A DNA stretch of 64,000 nt from Prorocentrum cordatum. Taxonomy: Eukaryota > Sar > Dinophyceae > Prorocentrales > Prorocentraceae. Below are positions 1 through 10,623 of this stretch, piece after piece. Every line of letters starts with the position of its first letter. The first letter of the stretch is position 1. The position numbers and the translations under genes were made by a program. The notes below the pieces were generated by a model, which searched no databases, was not told where the DNA came from, and saw only the letters and a program-made list of their open reading frames with translations. The DNA lies in contig CAUYUJ010002724.1 of assembly GCA_963575745.1 (NCBI GenBank), positions 17,501-81,500 on the forward strand, in the 5' to 3' direction.

Positions 1-389
1 CCTCCCCTCACCCGCCCCTTCCTCCACCTCCCCCAGACCTCCGTACCCCAGACCACAAGCCATCGGGCTCCAAAGGGGCAGAGCGCCCGCCAGCCCGCAC
101 CGTGCCTGTGCCCTTTTCTTGCGCGGGCTTGACGCGGCGTTGCCCGGAGGCTCCCGCAGGAGAGTCTCGGCATCGTTCGGACGTGTGCATTTTTCGTCGT
201 CCTCGTCGTCGTCGTCGTCGACGTCGTCGGGGGGGGGAGAAAAATCCACGCACCACATAGACAAATGCACGGGGAACGGACGTCCGAGCGATGGCGAGGA
301 GTTCTCCTGGTGGCAATGCGTCGCCCTCAGCACAGGCACGGTGGACCGTTGTGCGTTTCACTTTCGTTCTGCTGCAGCTGTTCAAGTTC
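1..389. other. unassigned GC-rich flank with short CGT trinucleotide run
   Basis: No gene is supported here. A CGT/CGA trinucleotide run lies at about 196-231, and open frames crossing it are repeat translations. The remainder is non-repetitive sequence with no recognisable domain on either strand. Confidence 0.4.
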
Positions 390-720
390 GGTTTCAGCCT
401 TCGGCGTCCGCCTTCGGCACCAACATGTTCTGCTTGAGCGCGTTGTATGAACCTGGTCAGCAGGTCGCTGGTGCTACTGGTTGTTCTACCACTACGCTCT
501 CGTTGTGCAGTTCGTGACCGTACCCACTCGTGTGTTGAGGTCGTGGATGGCCAGTTCAACCTTCGGCATCTTCCTTTTCGGCATCATCCCGTTCTGCTTG
601 GGAGCGTTGTACCAGCATGGTCACCAGGTTGCCTGGTGCTACTTGCTGTTCTACTACTTCGCCCTCGTTGTGCAGTTCGTGGAGCCGTTCTGGGTGTCGC
701 GTGGGCGGGTGCGTGATCCT
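390..720. repeat. two-copy tandem repeat, ~164 bp
   Basis: Two diverged copies lie head to tail. Shared landmarks are CTTCGGC, TTCTGCTTG (427 and 591), CACCAGG/CAGCAGG, GGTGCTACT and CTCGTTGTGCAGTTCGTG. Frames of about 90-107 aa cross both copies, but their translations have no family signature and I do not call them genes. Confidence 0.6.
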
Positions 721-1489
721 GGTCACCAGTTGCCTGGTGTTACAAGTGGTCTTCCATGTTGCCCTCGTGCATCTGACAGGGTACACCCAGGCGGGTCTCT
801 CTGATTTCATGTGCAACCTTTTCTATAGTACAGGGCCTTTCCCCGCGGGAGGCTAAGGTGTCCAGTGCCGTTTCTGCTAAATGCGCAAGGGAGGCCCTTT
901 CTCTTCGGTCTGTGTCTCCACATCGCGAAGCTTACGGCGCTTGTGTCTCTCTTCAGTGCATCTCGTTGGCGGCCCAGGCATACCTTGCAGTCGTCCTTTC
1001 GGCGCCCGCTGCCTTACGTACATTTGTGCTGCGCAGGTCAGAGAACCTCTTGCTGGCGAGTGCAGTGCTCGTGCTTGTCAAACCCCGTCTGTGTCCAGGT
1101 ATCGGCCGCGCCGTGTGGTCCCCTGTCAGCGGCTCCCTTCTGCCACTTCTATTCGCGACAGCCCGTCGGGGAACCTGCCACCTGGATATTGTGCCCGTTC
1201 TTCAGCGCACCAGTTAGTGGCGTGCTCTTCTTAGGAGGCGTTGCGTTCATGATGCTCTCAGTGCCGCCTTGGGGCTAAGTCCCCATCGGCGCTCTGCTCT
1301 CCGCTGCTGCTGTTCTTGAGCAGGATTATGTCGTGGCCCTGGGGCTGCGTTCCCATGGGTGCTTTCTGATTTCCTGAACGTGATATTTGCGCACTGCCTG
1401 GTGTATTTGTTTGAGCCCAGCTGGGGCATGCCGTTCAGCCTTCCCCCTGGGTTCCGTCTGCTGGCTGCTCTGCTTCTCGCTGCCTAGTG
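721..1489. other. no supported feature
   Basis: Three overlapping plus-strand frames of 117-137 aa cross 858-1278. None has a recognisable motif, and three frames open at once is typical of GC-rich non-coding DNA. Confidence 0.4.
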
Positions 1490-2296
1490 CTTGGGCGGCT
1501 GGCCTGCTGGCTGGTTGGCTTCTGGTTGGCTTCTGGCTGGCTTTGGCCGGTTGGCTGGCGGGCTGCTCATTGACTGGTCGGCTGGCTGGCTGGTTGGCTT
1601 CTGGTTGGCTGGCTGGCTGGCTGGTTGGATGGCTGGCTGGTTGTCTGGCTGGATGGCTAGCTGGCTGGCTGGTTGGCTGGCTGGCTGGCTGGATGGTTGG
1701 GGAGCTGGTTGGCTGGCTGGCTGGTTGGCTGGTTAGCTGGTTGGCTCTTTGGCTGACTGGTCGGCTGGCTGGCTGGCTGGCGGGTGGCTTCCGGTTGGCT
1801 TGTGGCCGCTTGGTTGGCTGGCTGGTCGGCTGGCTGGTTGTGTGGCTGGGCTGCTGGCTGGTTGGCTTCTGGTTCGCGTCTGTCTGGCTGGCTTTGGCCG
1901 GTTGGCTGGCGGGTGCTCGTTGATTGGTCGGCTGGCTGGCTGGTTGGTTTCTGGTTGGTTGGTTGGCTGGCTGGCTGGCTGGCTGGTTGGCTGGCTGGCT
2001 GGCTGGTTGGCTGGCTGGTTGTCTGGTTGGATGGCTGGCTGGCTGGTTGGCTGGCTGGCTGGCTGGTTGGCTGGGGAGCTGGTTGGCTGGCTGGCTGGTT
2101 GGCTGGCTGGCTGGCTGGTTGGCTGGCAGGCAGGCAGGCGGGCTGGCTGGCCGTTTGGTCGGCTGGCTGGGTGGTTGGCTGGTTGGCTGGTTGGCTGGCT
2201 GGCTGGTTGGCTGGTTGGCTGGTTGGCAGCCAACCAGCCGCCAGCCAGCCGCCAACCAGCCGAATGGCCCTGGTTGGTTCGTGGTTGGTTCTGGTT
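1490..2296. repeat. GGCT/GGTT tetranucleotide minisatellite with a ~352-bp higher-order period
   Basis: Built almost entirely from GGCT and GGTT units. A longer segment containing GGCTTTGGCCGGTTGGCTGG recurs at about 1540 and 1892, which gives a ~352-bp higher-order duplication. The long frames reading GWLAGWL on plus and SQPANQP on minus are translations of the repeat, open in several frames at once, not proteins. Confidence 0.9.
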
Positions 2297-2298
2297 GG

Positions 2299-2356
2299 GA
2301 ATGCGGCCAAAACCCGTGTAAGTGGTGCTCAACTTACACGGGTTTTGGCCGCATTC
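2299..2356. repeat. perfect 25-bp inverted repeat with 8-nt spacer
   Basis: Left arm 2299-2323, spacer 2324-2331, right arm 2332-2356. The arms are exact reverse complements and read GCGGCCAAAACCCGTGTAAG in part. It sits at the edge of the GGCT minisatellite, flanked on both sides by GGTTGG repeats, just before the mosaic array. It could form a cruciform or RNA hairpin. Confidence 0.9.
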
Positions 2357-2449
2357 TGGTTGGGTCTCGGTTGGGTTTTGGTTGGGTTTGGGATGATGTT
2401 GCTTTTACACGTTGTAAAGCCTCCCCCTCGTTTACCGCCGGCGCCCAGT

Positions 2450-2787
2450 TGGCCCGCCCGGCCGGGGCGGACAATGTGATAACTTTTGGGTGGTTTTGAG
2501 AATATTTGAAAGATATTTGACCATTTATTTTGAGAAAGCAGATTTTTCGCACCTGTGGACGACTATGAGGGCCTCTGCGTCTTACTATGAGCTCTTTAGG
2601 TGCACTTTTACTATCAAAGCACTTGGCGAAGCCAATTTTATGTCGACCTGAAAAATATAATGTTTTCTCTTTTTCGAGAAATGCTTCCAGAAGCCCTCTC
2701 TTTTGATACTGAGCACTCTGACGCGTGCAAGGAGCTCTACGAGGTTCCCGGCAGTGACCAGGTTGACGGTTCACCGCCGGCGCCAGT
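2450..2787 (+). repeat. type A module with terminal hairpin
   Basis: Starts after a right half-hairpin (2431-2449). Type A landmarks in order: GACAATGTGATAACTT, AAAGATATTTGACCATT, GAGAAAGCAGATTTTTCGC, ACTATCAAA, TGTCGACC, TTTCGAGAAATGCTTCCAG, GAGCACTC, then GAGCTCTACGAG at 2732. Its terminal hairpin has GTGA paired with TCAC and one A.C mismatch. Confidence 0.75.
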
Positions 2788-2811
2788 TGCTGGAAGCTTA
2801 AGAGTAATACC

Positions 2812-3206
2812 TCGTAGAGCTCTTCGTTATCGATGAGCTAGAGGAATTCCGGCGCGGGGTGGAGCTAGTTGGCCCACCCGGCCAGAAAGGACAAAGTGGT
2901 AACTTCTGGTTGGTTTTGCCATTATTTGAAAGATATTTGACAATTCATTTTGAGAAAGCAGATTTTTCGCACCTGTAGACGAATGTAAGGGCCTCTGCGT
3001 CTTAATATGAGCTGTGTAGGCGCACTTTTACTATCAAAACACTTTGGGGAACCAACTCCATGTCGACATGAAAAAAAATCATGTTCAATTTTTTGAAAAA
3101 TACTTCCAGAAGCTCTCTCCTCCGACTCTGAGCACTCTTACGCGTGAAAGGAGCTCTGCGAGGTTCCCGGCGGTGACCAGGTTGACGGTTCACCGCCGGC
3201 GCCAGT
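2812..3206 (+). repeat. type A module, nearly full length
   Basis: Begins with CCTCGTAGAGCTCTTCG and the EcoRI-like segment GAGGAATTCCGGCGCGGGG, then all type A landmarks, then GAGCTCTGCGAG (3151) and a perfect GTGA/TCAC hairpin. The first and last boxes are reverse complements, so the module carries short terminal inverted repeats. Confidence 0.75.
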
Positions 3207-5942
3207 TCCGGGGCGCTGGAGAGCTAGTTGGCAAGAGAAACCTCGACGGACCTTTCGGTGACTTTTGATCGGTTCAAAATTTTGTTCTCGAAATTCAACA
3301 ATTCGATTGAGCTCTAGTATTGTTTCCCATGGTATTCGATCTTATTCCCGCTCGCCATCTTGATCTCAGCTCGATGGGGTACCTTTTACTGCCAAAAAGC
3401 AGGCAGGCGGGATCGGCCATTTCGGGTCATCTTGACACGCGATGACGGTTTTCTCAAGATAACTCGAGCTTCAGCATAGCTACAGAGCTGGTGAGCACAG
3501 CTAATCAATTCAGAATGGTCAGGCGCATTCGCCTGTTGAACCCAGAGGTCTGAACTCGGTCTGCTAGCCGAGCTAGGTCCGCAAACCTATTCGTATTATT
3601 CGAGCCATCTTGACAGACGCTCTCGGTTTTCTGTACTTAACTCGAGCTACAGTTCAACTACAGAGCTGATACGTACATAATCTGATTCAGAATTATCAGT
3701 GGCCGTTGTCTGTTCAATCCAGAGCTCTGAACTCGGTCTGCTGCCCGATCTAGAATCGCGAAACTATTCGTATTGTTCGAGTCATCTTGAGAGATGCTGT
3801 CGGTTCTCTGCACTTAACTCGGGCTGTAGGGGGGCTGCTGGGCTGGTAATCACTGGAATCGATTCGGAGACATCAGTCGCGTCCGCCTGTCGCATTCAGA
3901 GCTCCGAACTCTGTCTGCTGCCCGAACTAGGTCCGCGAAACTATTCGTATTGTTCGAGTCATCGTGAGAGGTGCTGTCGGTTTCCTGCACTTAACTCGGG
4001 CTGTAGGGGGGGCAGCAGGGCTGGTAATCACAGGAATCGATTCAGAGACATCAGACGCGTCCGCCTGTCGCATGCAGAGGTCTGAACTCGGTCTGATACT
4101 CGAGCTAGGTTTGCCAAACTATTCGTATTGTTCGAGTCATCTTGAGAGATGCTGTCGCTTTACGCACGTAACTCGGGCTGTAGGAGAGGAGAGCTACAGA
4201 GCTCGTACAGAAGACAATCCAGAAGCATTGGGGGCGTTCGGCTGTTGCATCCGAGAGGTCTGAAATTGCTTGGGCTGAAAAACTATTTTTTCGGTGTATT
4301 TTTTTCCACATTATATGTTGTCAGGAAGCTCTACGAGCCCCCCGGCGGTAACAAAGGTTGACGGTTTACCGAAGCGTTCCAGGCAGCGCTTCAGAGACTC
4401 TGCAGGGGTCCGAAAACCCATTCGTATTATTCGAGCCATCTTGACAGACGCTCTCGGTTTTCTGCACTTAACTCGAGCTACAGGACAGCTACAGAGCTGA
4501 TACGTACAGAATCTGATTCAGAATCATCAGTGGCCGTTGTCTGTTGAATCCAGAGCTCTGAACTCGGTCTGCTGCCCGATCTAGAATCGCGAAACTATTC
4601 GTATTGTTCAAGTCATCTTGAGAGATGCTGTCGGTTCTCTTCACTTAACTCGGGCTGTAGGGGGGATGCACGTCTTGTAATCACTGGAATCGATTCGGAG
4701 ACATCAGGCGCGTCCGCCTTTCGAATCCAGAGCTCCGAACTCTGTCTGCTGCCCGAACTAGGTCCGCGAAACTATTCGTATTGTTCGAGTTATCCTGAGA
4801 GGTGCTGTCGGTTTCCTGCACTTAACTCGGGCTGTAGGGGGGGGGCTGCAGGGCTGGTAATCACAGGAATCGATTCAGAGACATCAGACGCGTCCGCCTG
4901 TCGCATGCAGAGGTCTGAACTCGGTCTGATACTCGAGCTAGGTTTGCCAAACTATTCGTATTGTTCGAGTCATCCTGAGAGGTGCTGTCGATTGACGCAC
5001 GTAACTCGGGCTGTAGGAGAGCTACAGAGCTCGTAGAGAAGACAATCCAGAAGCATTGGGGCGTTCAGCTGTTGCATCCGAGAGGTCTCAAATTGCTTGG
5101 GCTGAAAATTTGTGTCCTGTGAATTTTTTCGACATTATTTATTGTCAGGAAGCTCTACGAGTCCCCCGGCGGTAACAAAGGTTGACGGTTAACCGCCGGC
5201 GCCCAGTTGAACTTAATTCGAGATATAGGACAGCTACAGAGCTGATAAGCAGACCTCATCGATTCAGAATGATCAGGCGCGTTCGGCTGTTGCAACCAGA
5301 GGTCTGAACTCGGTCTGCTAGCCGAGCTAGGTCCGCAAACCTATTCGTATTATTCGAGTCATCTTGACAGGCGCTCTCGGTTTTCTGTATTTCACTCGAG
5401 CTATAGGACAGCTACAGAGCTGATACTTACAGAAACCGATTCAGAATCATCAGTCGCGTTTGTCTGTTGAATCCAGAGCTCTGAACTCGGTCTGTTGCCC
5501 GTCCAGAATCGCGAAACTAGTCGTATAATTCTAGTCATCTTGAGAGGTGCTGTCGGTTTTCTGCACGTAACTCGGGCTGTAGGGGGGCTACAGTGCTGCT
5601 GGTGACAGCAATCGGTTTAAAGACATCAGGCGCGTCCGCCTGTGGAATTCAGAGCTCCGAACTCTGTCTGCTGCCCGAACTCGGTCCATTCGAGTCGTCC
5701 TGAAGATGCTGTCGGCTTTCTGCAATTAACTCGGGCTGTAGGGGGGCTGCAGGGCTGTAATCACAGGAATCGATTCGGAGACATCAGACGCGTCCGCCTG
5801 TCGCATTCAGAGGTCTGAACTCGGTCTGATACTCGAGCTGGGTTTGCCAAACTATTCGTTTTGTTCGAGTTATCTTGAGAGTCAGGAAGCTCTACGAGTC
5901 CCCCGGCGGTAAGAAAGGTTGGGTTTACTGCCGGCGCCCAGT
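3207..5942 (+). repeat. three consecutive type B modules of ~175-bp monomers
   Basis: Modules 3207-4371, 4372-5207 and 5208-5942. The first has the leader CTCGACGGACC then TGATCTCAGCTCGATGGGG. Monomers then repeat with landmarks TATTCGTATTGTTCGAGTCA, CTTAACTCGGGCTGTAGG, GAATCGATTCGGAGACATCA and TCTGAACTCGGTCTG. Spacing between monomers is about 172-178 bp. Each module ends in an AAGCTCTACGAG box with a GTAA-type hairpin; the first has a truncated right arm and the second a TTAACC variant. Frames of 70-130 aa crossing here are monomer translations. Confidence 0.85.
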
Positions 5943-5978
5943 TGGCCGGCCCGACCAAAAGAGAGAATATGGTAACCT

Positions 5979-5979
5979 G

Positions 5980-6014
<35 letters not shown>
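5979..6014. repeat. AT dinucleotide run
   Basis: About 16 AT units inside a partial type A segment (5943-6047), just before the first type C module. Confidence 0.9.
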
Positions 6015-6018
<4 letters not shown>

Positions 6019-6047
6019 TTTCTTCTTTCTTTTCACTTTATGGGAAA

Positions 6048-6657
6048 TGCCTCGTAGAGCTCTGATGGTAGAAGAGCTAGAGGAATTCGGCGACAGGGTG
6101 GAGCTAGTTGGCGAAATGTCGAAAATGGACGCGATCATACCTTCCGCGGCCTGGCTCAGCCGATTTTGCAGTTCTAACAATTCGTTTGGGCTGCTGTTTG
6201 CGCAGAGCAAAGCTTGGCATCACAGAAGTTAACAAATTCTTAGTTCATTCCGTCGAAAATTTCTCCCGAGCGAAGCGGGAGCGACTTCACGTTGTCAGTC
6301 CAAAAATGCAATTTTCCAGTTTTGCAGAAAATGCCATCAGATGCTATCTGCTTGCACTTCTAGTTCTCTCAGGCGTCTGCTTGCACTTCTAGTGCCTCGT
6401 AGAGCTCTGATGGTAGAAGAGCTAGAGGAATTCGGCGACAGGGTGGAGCTAGTGGCGAAATGTCGAAAAGGGACGCGATCATACCTTCCGCGGCCTGGCT
6501 CAGCCGATTTTGCAGTTCTAACAATTCGTTTGGGCTGCTATTTGCGCAGAGCGAAGCTTGCCATTACAGAAGTTACCTCACAAATTCTCAGTTCATTCCG
6601 TCGAAAAATTCTCCCGAGCGAAGCCAGGGACCGACTTCACATTGGCAGTCCACAAAT
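6048..6657 (+). repeat. two tandem type C modules
   Basis: Copies at about 6048-6391 and 6392-6657, each starting TGCCTCGTAGAGCTCTGATG. Shared landmarks are GACGCGATCATACCTTCCGC, GGCTCAGCCGATTTTGCAG, CGTTTGGGCTGCT and CATTCCGTCGAAAA. A third copy lies at 8788-9044. The 60-110 aa frames here are shared between copies only through the repeat. Confidence 0.8.
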
Positions 6658-7553
6658 ACCTCGTAGAGCTCTTCGGCATCGATGAGCTAGAGGAATTCCG
6701 GCGCGGGGTGGAGCTAGGTGGCCGACCCGACCAAAAGAGACAATGTGATAACCTTGGGTCGGTTTTGCTTTGATTTGAAAGATATTTGACAGTTCATTGT
6801 GAGAACCGGTATTTTTCTCACGTGTAGTGGGTTATGCCGCGTCTGCCAGTCAAATTCTCAGGTCCGTAGCTGCAATGATACTATCAAAAGACTTGCTGGA
6901 ACCAACTGCGTTCCGAGTCATCTTGACACGCGTTCACGGTTTTCTGTACTTAACTCGAGATTTCGAGAGCTACAGAGCTGATACTTACAGAAACCGATTC
7001 AGAATGATCAGGCGCGTTCGCCTGTTGCATCCAGAGGCCTGAACTCGGTCTGCTACTCGAGCTAGGTCCGTAGAAGTCATCTTCACCAGTTATGCCGGTT
7101 TTCTGTGCTCAACTCAAGATTCAGAGGAGCTACAGAGCTGGTACGCACATAAACTGATTCAGTATCACCAGGCGCTTGCGTCTGTTGCATCGAGAGGCCT
7201 GAACTCGTTCTGCTAGTCGAGCTAGGTCCACAACACTATTCGTATTTCTCAAGTTCTCTTTAGAGGCGCTGTCGGTATTCTGCACTGAACTCTAGCTGTA
7301 GCACAGCTACAGAGGTGGTACGCACAGAAACCAGTACATAATCATCAAGGGCGTTTGGCTGAAGCATCTAGAGCTCTGAACAGAGTCTGCTTCTCGAGCT
7401 AAGTCCGCAAAACTATCTGTACGCGATCGATTTTTTCAAGTTTTTTGGCTCTCGCTTAAGCTTGCTTCACGTGTTCCGAGGAGCTGGGCAAGAAAAGAGC
7501 TCTACGAGGTCCCCGGCGGTAACCAGGTTGACGGTTTACCGCCGGAGCCCAGT
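6658..7553 (+). repeat. type D module with 16-bp terminal inverted repeats, copy 1
   Basis: ACCTCGTAGAGCTCTT at 6658-6673 is the exact reverse complement of AAGAGCTCTACGAGGT at 7495-7510. The hairpin GTAA/TTAC follows, to 7553. The interior carries type A-like and monomer-like segments. A nearly identical copy lies at 9045-9884. No transposase-like frame is present, so if mobile it would be non-autonomous. Confidence 0.75.
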
Positions 7554-7590
7554 TAACTCGAGCTATATGACAGCTACAGAGCTGATACTT

Positions 7591-8080
7591 ACGTTCCATA
7601 CCTCACTTATTGAACATGCGAGTAAAACAAAACTAGACGGCCTCCGTGGATTCTTCGACGGAGGTCGCTCTGTGGAGGGATGTGCTGCAGGATGGTGTAT
7701 AGATTTGTGTGTACACGGGACGTGGCAGTTGGTGGCGGAGGAAGCTGTCTCGCTTGATGCCTCTGCTTCTGTCATGTTTTGTGAGATGATTGCAGCACAA
7801 CGGCTCTGTATGGCCGTGGAGCACATTTTGGGTAGCATCTTTCATCCAAGCAGCTGACTCACTTCATCTTGCTTGGAGCTCTCCAACACCTTTACATTTT
7901 CACATGTTGTATTGCATCCTTTTCCTTGTTCCTGCATCCTATTCCGTTGCCTATGCCTCAGTGGCTCGGCAGTGTGATGATAAGAGTTGCCCTCTCCAGC
8001 TACCCTGTGCTCCGTTTGGGAGTCTTAGGGCTCAGCTGTCACAGCTGTCCGCGCCCTGACTCAAACTCAAACTCAAAAAC
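7591..8080 (+). mobile_element. LINE 3' fragment (copy 3)
   Basis: The duplicated copy at ~9885-9935 continues GATACTTACAGAAACTG, whereas here GATACTTAC (ending ~7590) jumps to unrelated sequence, which marks the insertion's 5' junction. The fragment contains the C-terminal half of the permuted RNase H (7612-7857), a 3' UTR and a CTCAAA x3 tail (about 8058-8079). Its 3' end directly abuts the right half of the array hairpin (8081-8110), as in the other three insertions. Confidence 0.75.
7612..7857 (+). pseudogene. RNase H C-terminal half (D10/E48 segment), LINE remnant
   Basis: The frame reads a strand motif FFDGGRSVEGCAAGW, with the Asp codon at 7657-7659. About 40 residues later comes a helix FCEMIAAQRL, with the Glu codon at 7783-7785, and the frame stops at 7855-7857. 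The same order (FDGG..., then ..AE...A..) ends the two long LINEs at 18642/18849 and 29805/29964. This matches strands 1-3 and helix A of RNase H, normally N-terminal. Nothing upstream of the segment survives in this copy. The frame is open into the repeat upstream, which is incidental. Confidence 0.6.
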
Positions 8081-8110
8081 CAGGTTGACGGTTTACCGCC
8101 GGCGCCCAGT

Positions 8111-8544
8111 TTTGAAGTTCGTTTTCAGAAGTGAGATTTTCATTCCCTGTAGTAAGCTGTAGCGCACCTGCTGTTGATTTATTGTGGCTCTCGGGTCAGT
8201 ATTACTATCAAAACATTTGGAGGAACCGACTTCGTATCGATACCAAAAAATGCGTTTTTTGAATCATCTGATAAGATTTTCCGGTGAGCAGGTGGGGAGG
8301 GAGGAAGGGAAGTGGGTTTTCTCGCGTCTGTCAGTAAAATTCTCTGGTCCGTAGGTGCAGTATTAGTATATCGAAACACTTGGAGGAACTAACGTTGGAT
8401 GAAAACCGAAAAATCGTGATTTTTCGAGTTTCGGCTCTCACTTTAGAAGCTTCCTTCATGCGTTCCGAGGAGCGCTGTGCAAGAAAAGAGCTCTACGAAG
8501 TGCCCGGCGGTAATCTGGTTGACGGTTTACCGCCGGTTCCCAGT
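8111..8544 (+). repeat. type E/D-like module with terminal hairpin
   Basis: Follows the hairpin right half at 8081-8110. Landmarks ACTTGGAGGAAC, TTTTCGAGTTTCGGCTCTC and CGTTCCGAGGAGC are shared with the D modules. It ends with GAGCTCTACGAAG (8488) and a GTAA/TTAC hairpin to 8544. Confidence 0.7.
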
Positions 8545-8787
8545 TCCGGCGCGGAATGTAGCTAGTTGGCCGACCCGATGAAAAGAGACGCGCTCTCGGT
8601 ATATTGGACTTAACTCGAGATGCAGGACAGCTACATAGCTGGTAAGCGCACCTTATCGATTCAGAATCATCAGGCGCGTTCGTCTGTTGCATCCAGAGGT
8701 CTGAACTCGGTCTGCAAGCCGAGCTAGATCCGCAAAACTATTCGTATTGTTCGAGTCGTCTCGACACACGCTCTCGGTTTTCTGTAG
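8545..8787 (+). repeat. partial type B module (one monomer plus)
   Basis: A short type B segment with TTAACTCGAGATGCAGGACAG and TCTGAACTCGGTCTG. It is cut off by the CCTCGTAGAGCTC start of the next type C module. Confidence 0.7.
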
Positions 8788-9884
8788 TGCCTCGTAGAGC
8801 TCTGATGGTAGAAAAGCTAGAGGAATTCGGCTACAGGGTGGAGCTAGTTGGCAAAATGTCGAAAAGGGACGCGATCATACCTTCCGCGGCCTGGCTCAGC
8901 CGATTTTGCAGTTCTAACAATTCGTTTGGGCTGCTATTTGCGCAGAGCGAAGCTTGGCATTACAGAAGTTACCTCACAAATTCTTAGTTCATTCCGTCGA
9001 AAAATTCTCCCGAGCGACCGACTTCACGTTGGCAGTCCAAAAATACCTCGTAGAGCTCTTCGGCATCGGTGAGGAATTCCGGCGCGGGGTGGAGCTAGTT
9101 GGCCGATCCGACCAAAAGAGACAATGTGATAACGTTGGTGGGTTTTGCTTTGATTTGAAAGATATTTGACAATTCATTTTGAGAGCCGGTATTTTTCTCA
9201 CGTGTAGTGGGTTATGCCGCGTCTGCCAGTTAAATTCTCAGGCCCGTAGCTGCAATATTACTATCAAAAGACTTGCTGGAACCAACTGCGTTCCGAGTCA
9301 TCTTGACACGCGTTCACGGTTTTCTGTACCTAATTCGAGATTTCGAGAGCTACAGAGCTGATACTTACAGAAACCGATTCAGAATGATCAGGCGCGTTCG
9401 CCTGTTGCATCCAGAGGCTTGAACTCGGTCTGCTACTCGAGCTAGGTCCGTAAAAGTCATCTTCACCAGTGATGCCGGTCTTCTGTACTCAACTCAAGAT
9501 TCAGAGGAGCTACAGAGCTGGTGCGCACATGAACTGATTCAGTATCACCAGGCGCTTGCGTCTGTTGCATCGAGAGGCCTGAACTCGTTCTGCTAGGCGA
9601 GCTAGGTCCACAACACTATTCGTATTTCTCAAGTTCTCTTTAGAGGCGCTGTCGGTATTCTGCACTCAACTCTAGCTGTAGCACAGCTACAGAGGTGGTA
9701 CACGCAGAAACCGATACATAATCATCAAGGGCGTTCCGCAAAACTATTTGTATGCGATCGATTTTTTAGAGTTTTGTGGCTCTCGCTTAAGCTTGCTTCA
9801 CGTGTTCCGAGGAGCTGGGCAAGAAAAGAGCTCTACGAGGTCCCCGGCGGTAGCCAGGTTGACGGTTTACCGCCGGAGCCCAGT
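8788..9884 (+). repeat. second copy of the C-D segment (C 8788-9044, D 9045-9884)
   Basis: Nearly identical by eye to 6393-7553. ACCTCGTAGAGCTCTT at 9045-9060 and AAGAGCTCTACGAGGT at 9826-9841 are again exact inverted repeats. Small deletions separate the copies, for example near 9018 and 9730. This looks like a segmental duplication of about 1.1 kb, and the LINE fragment at 7591 entered only the first copy. Confidence 0.8.
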
Positions 9885-10623
9885 TAACTCGAGCTATATG
9901 ACAGCTACAGAGCTGATACTTACAGAAACTGATTCTGAATCATCAGTCGCGTTCGTCTGTTGAATCCAGAGCCCTGAACTCGGTCTGCTGCCCGATCTAG
10001 AATCGCAAAACTATTCGTATTGTGCGAGTCATCTTGAGAGGTGCTGTTGGTTTTCTCTACTTAACTCGGGCTGTAGAGGGGCTACAGTGCTAGTTGTCAC
10101 AGGAATCGATTTAAAGACATCAGACGTGTCCGCCTCTCCAAACCAGGGTTGGAACTCGGTCTGCTGCCCGAATTAGGTCCGCGAAACACTTCGTATTGTT
10201 CGAGTCATCTCGAGAGGTGCTGTCGGTTTTCTTCACTTAACTCGAGCTCTAGGGTGGCTGCAGGGCTGGTAATCACAGGGATCGATTCGGAGACATCAGA
10301 CGCGTCCGCCTGTCGCATTCAGAGATCTGAATTCGGTCTGATACTCGAGCTAGATTCGCCACACTATTCGTATTGTTCGAGTCATCTTGAGAGGTGCTGT
10401 CGATTTACGCACGTAACTCGGGCTGTAGGAGAGCTACAGCGCTCGTACAGAAGACAATCCAGAAGCATCAGGGGCCTTCGGCTGTTGCATCGAGAGGTCT
10501 GAAATCGCTTGGACTGAAAAACTATTCCTTCTCTGCAATTTTTTTCGACATTATATATTTTCAGGAAGCTCTACGAGTCCCCCGGCGGTAAGAAAGGTTG
10601 ACGGTACACCGCCCGCGCCCAGT
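9885..10623 (+). repeat. type B module
   Basis: Four ~175-bp monomers, then the terminal segment CGACATTATATATTTTCAGG, the AAGCTCTACGAG box (10566) and a hairpin. The right arm is mutated (TACACC), so the stem is partly unpaired. Confidence 0.8.

Noticed and set aside
1326-2479. Long frames reading GWLAGWL or SQPANQP, up to 309 aa, as a repeat-rich surface protein
   Set aside because: Open in five frames on both strands at once because the DNA is a GGCT/GGTT repeat with few possible stops.
3699-4263. Small Ser/Cys-rich proteins (SELGLLPELG...NYSYCSSHLERCCRF) repeated many times as a gene family
   Set aside because: The frame follows the ~175-bp monomer and is lost whenever the monomer length changes. 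The peptide is a by-product of the satellite.
5887-5942. Introner-like intron using GGTAAG as donor and GCGCCCAG as acceptor
   Set aside because: The GT...AG pair lies inside the hairpin and is only ~35-45 nt long. There is no flanking exon frame, and the GTGA variants lose the donor consensus.
7603-7845. Minus-strand proteins over the LINE fragment
   Set aside because: Antisense shadows of the RNase H half, which carries the motif residues on plus.
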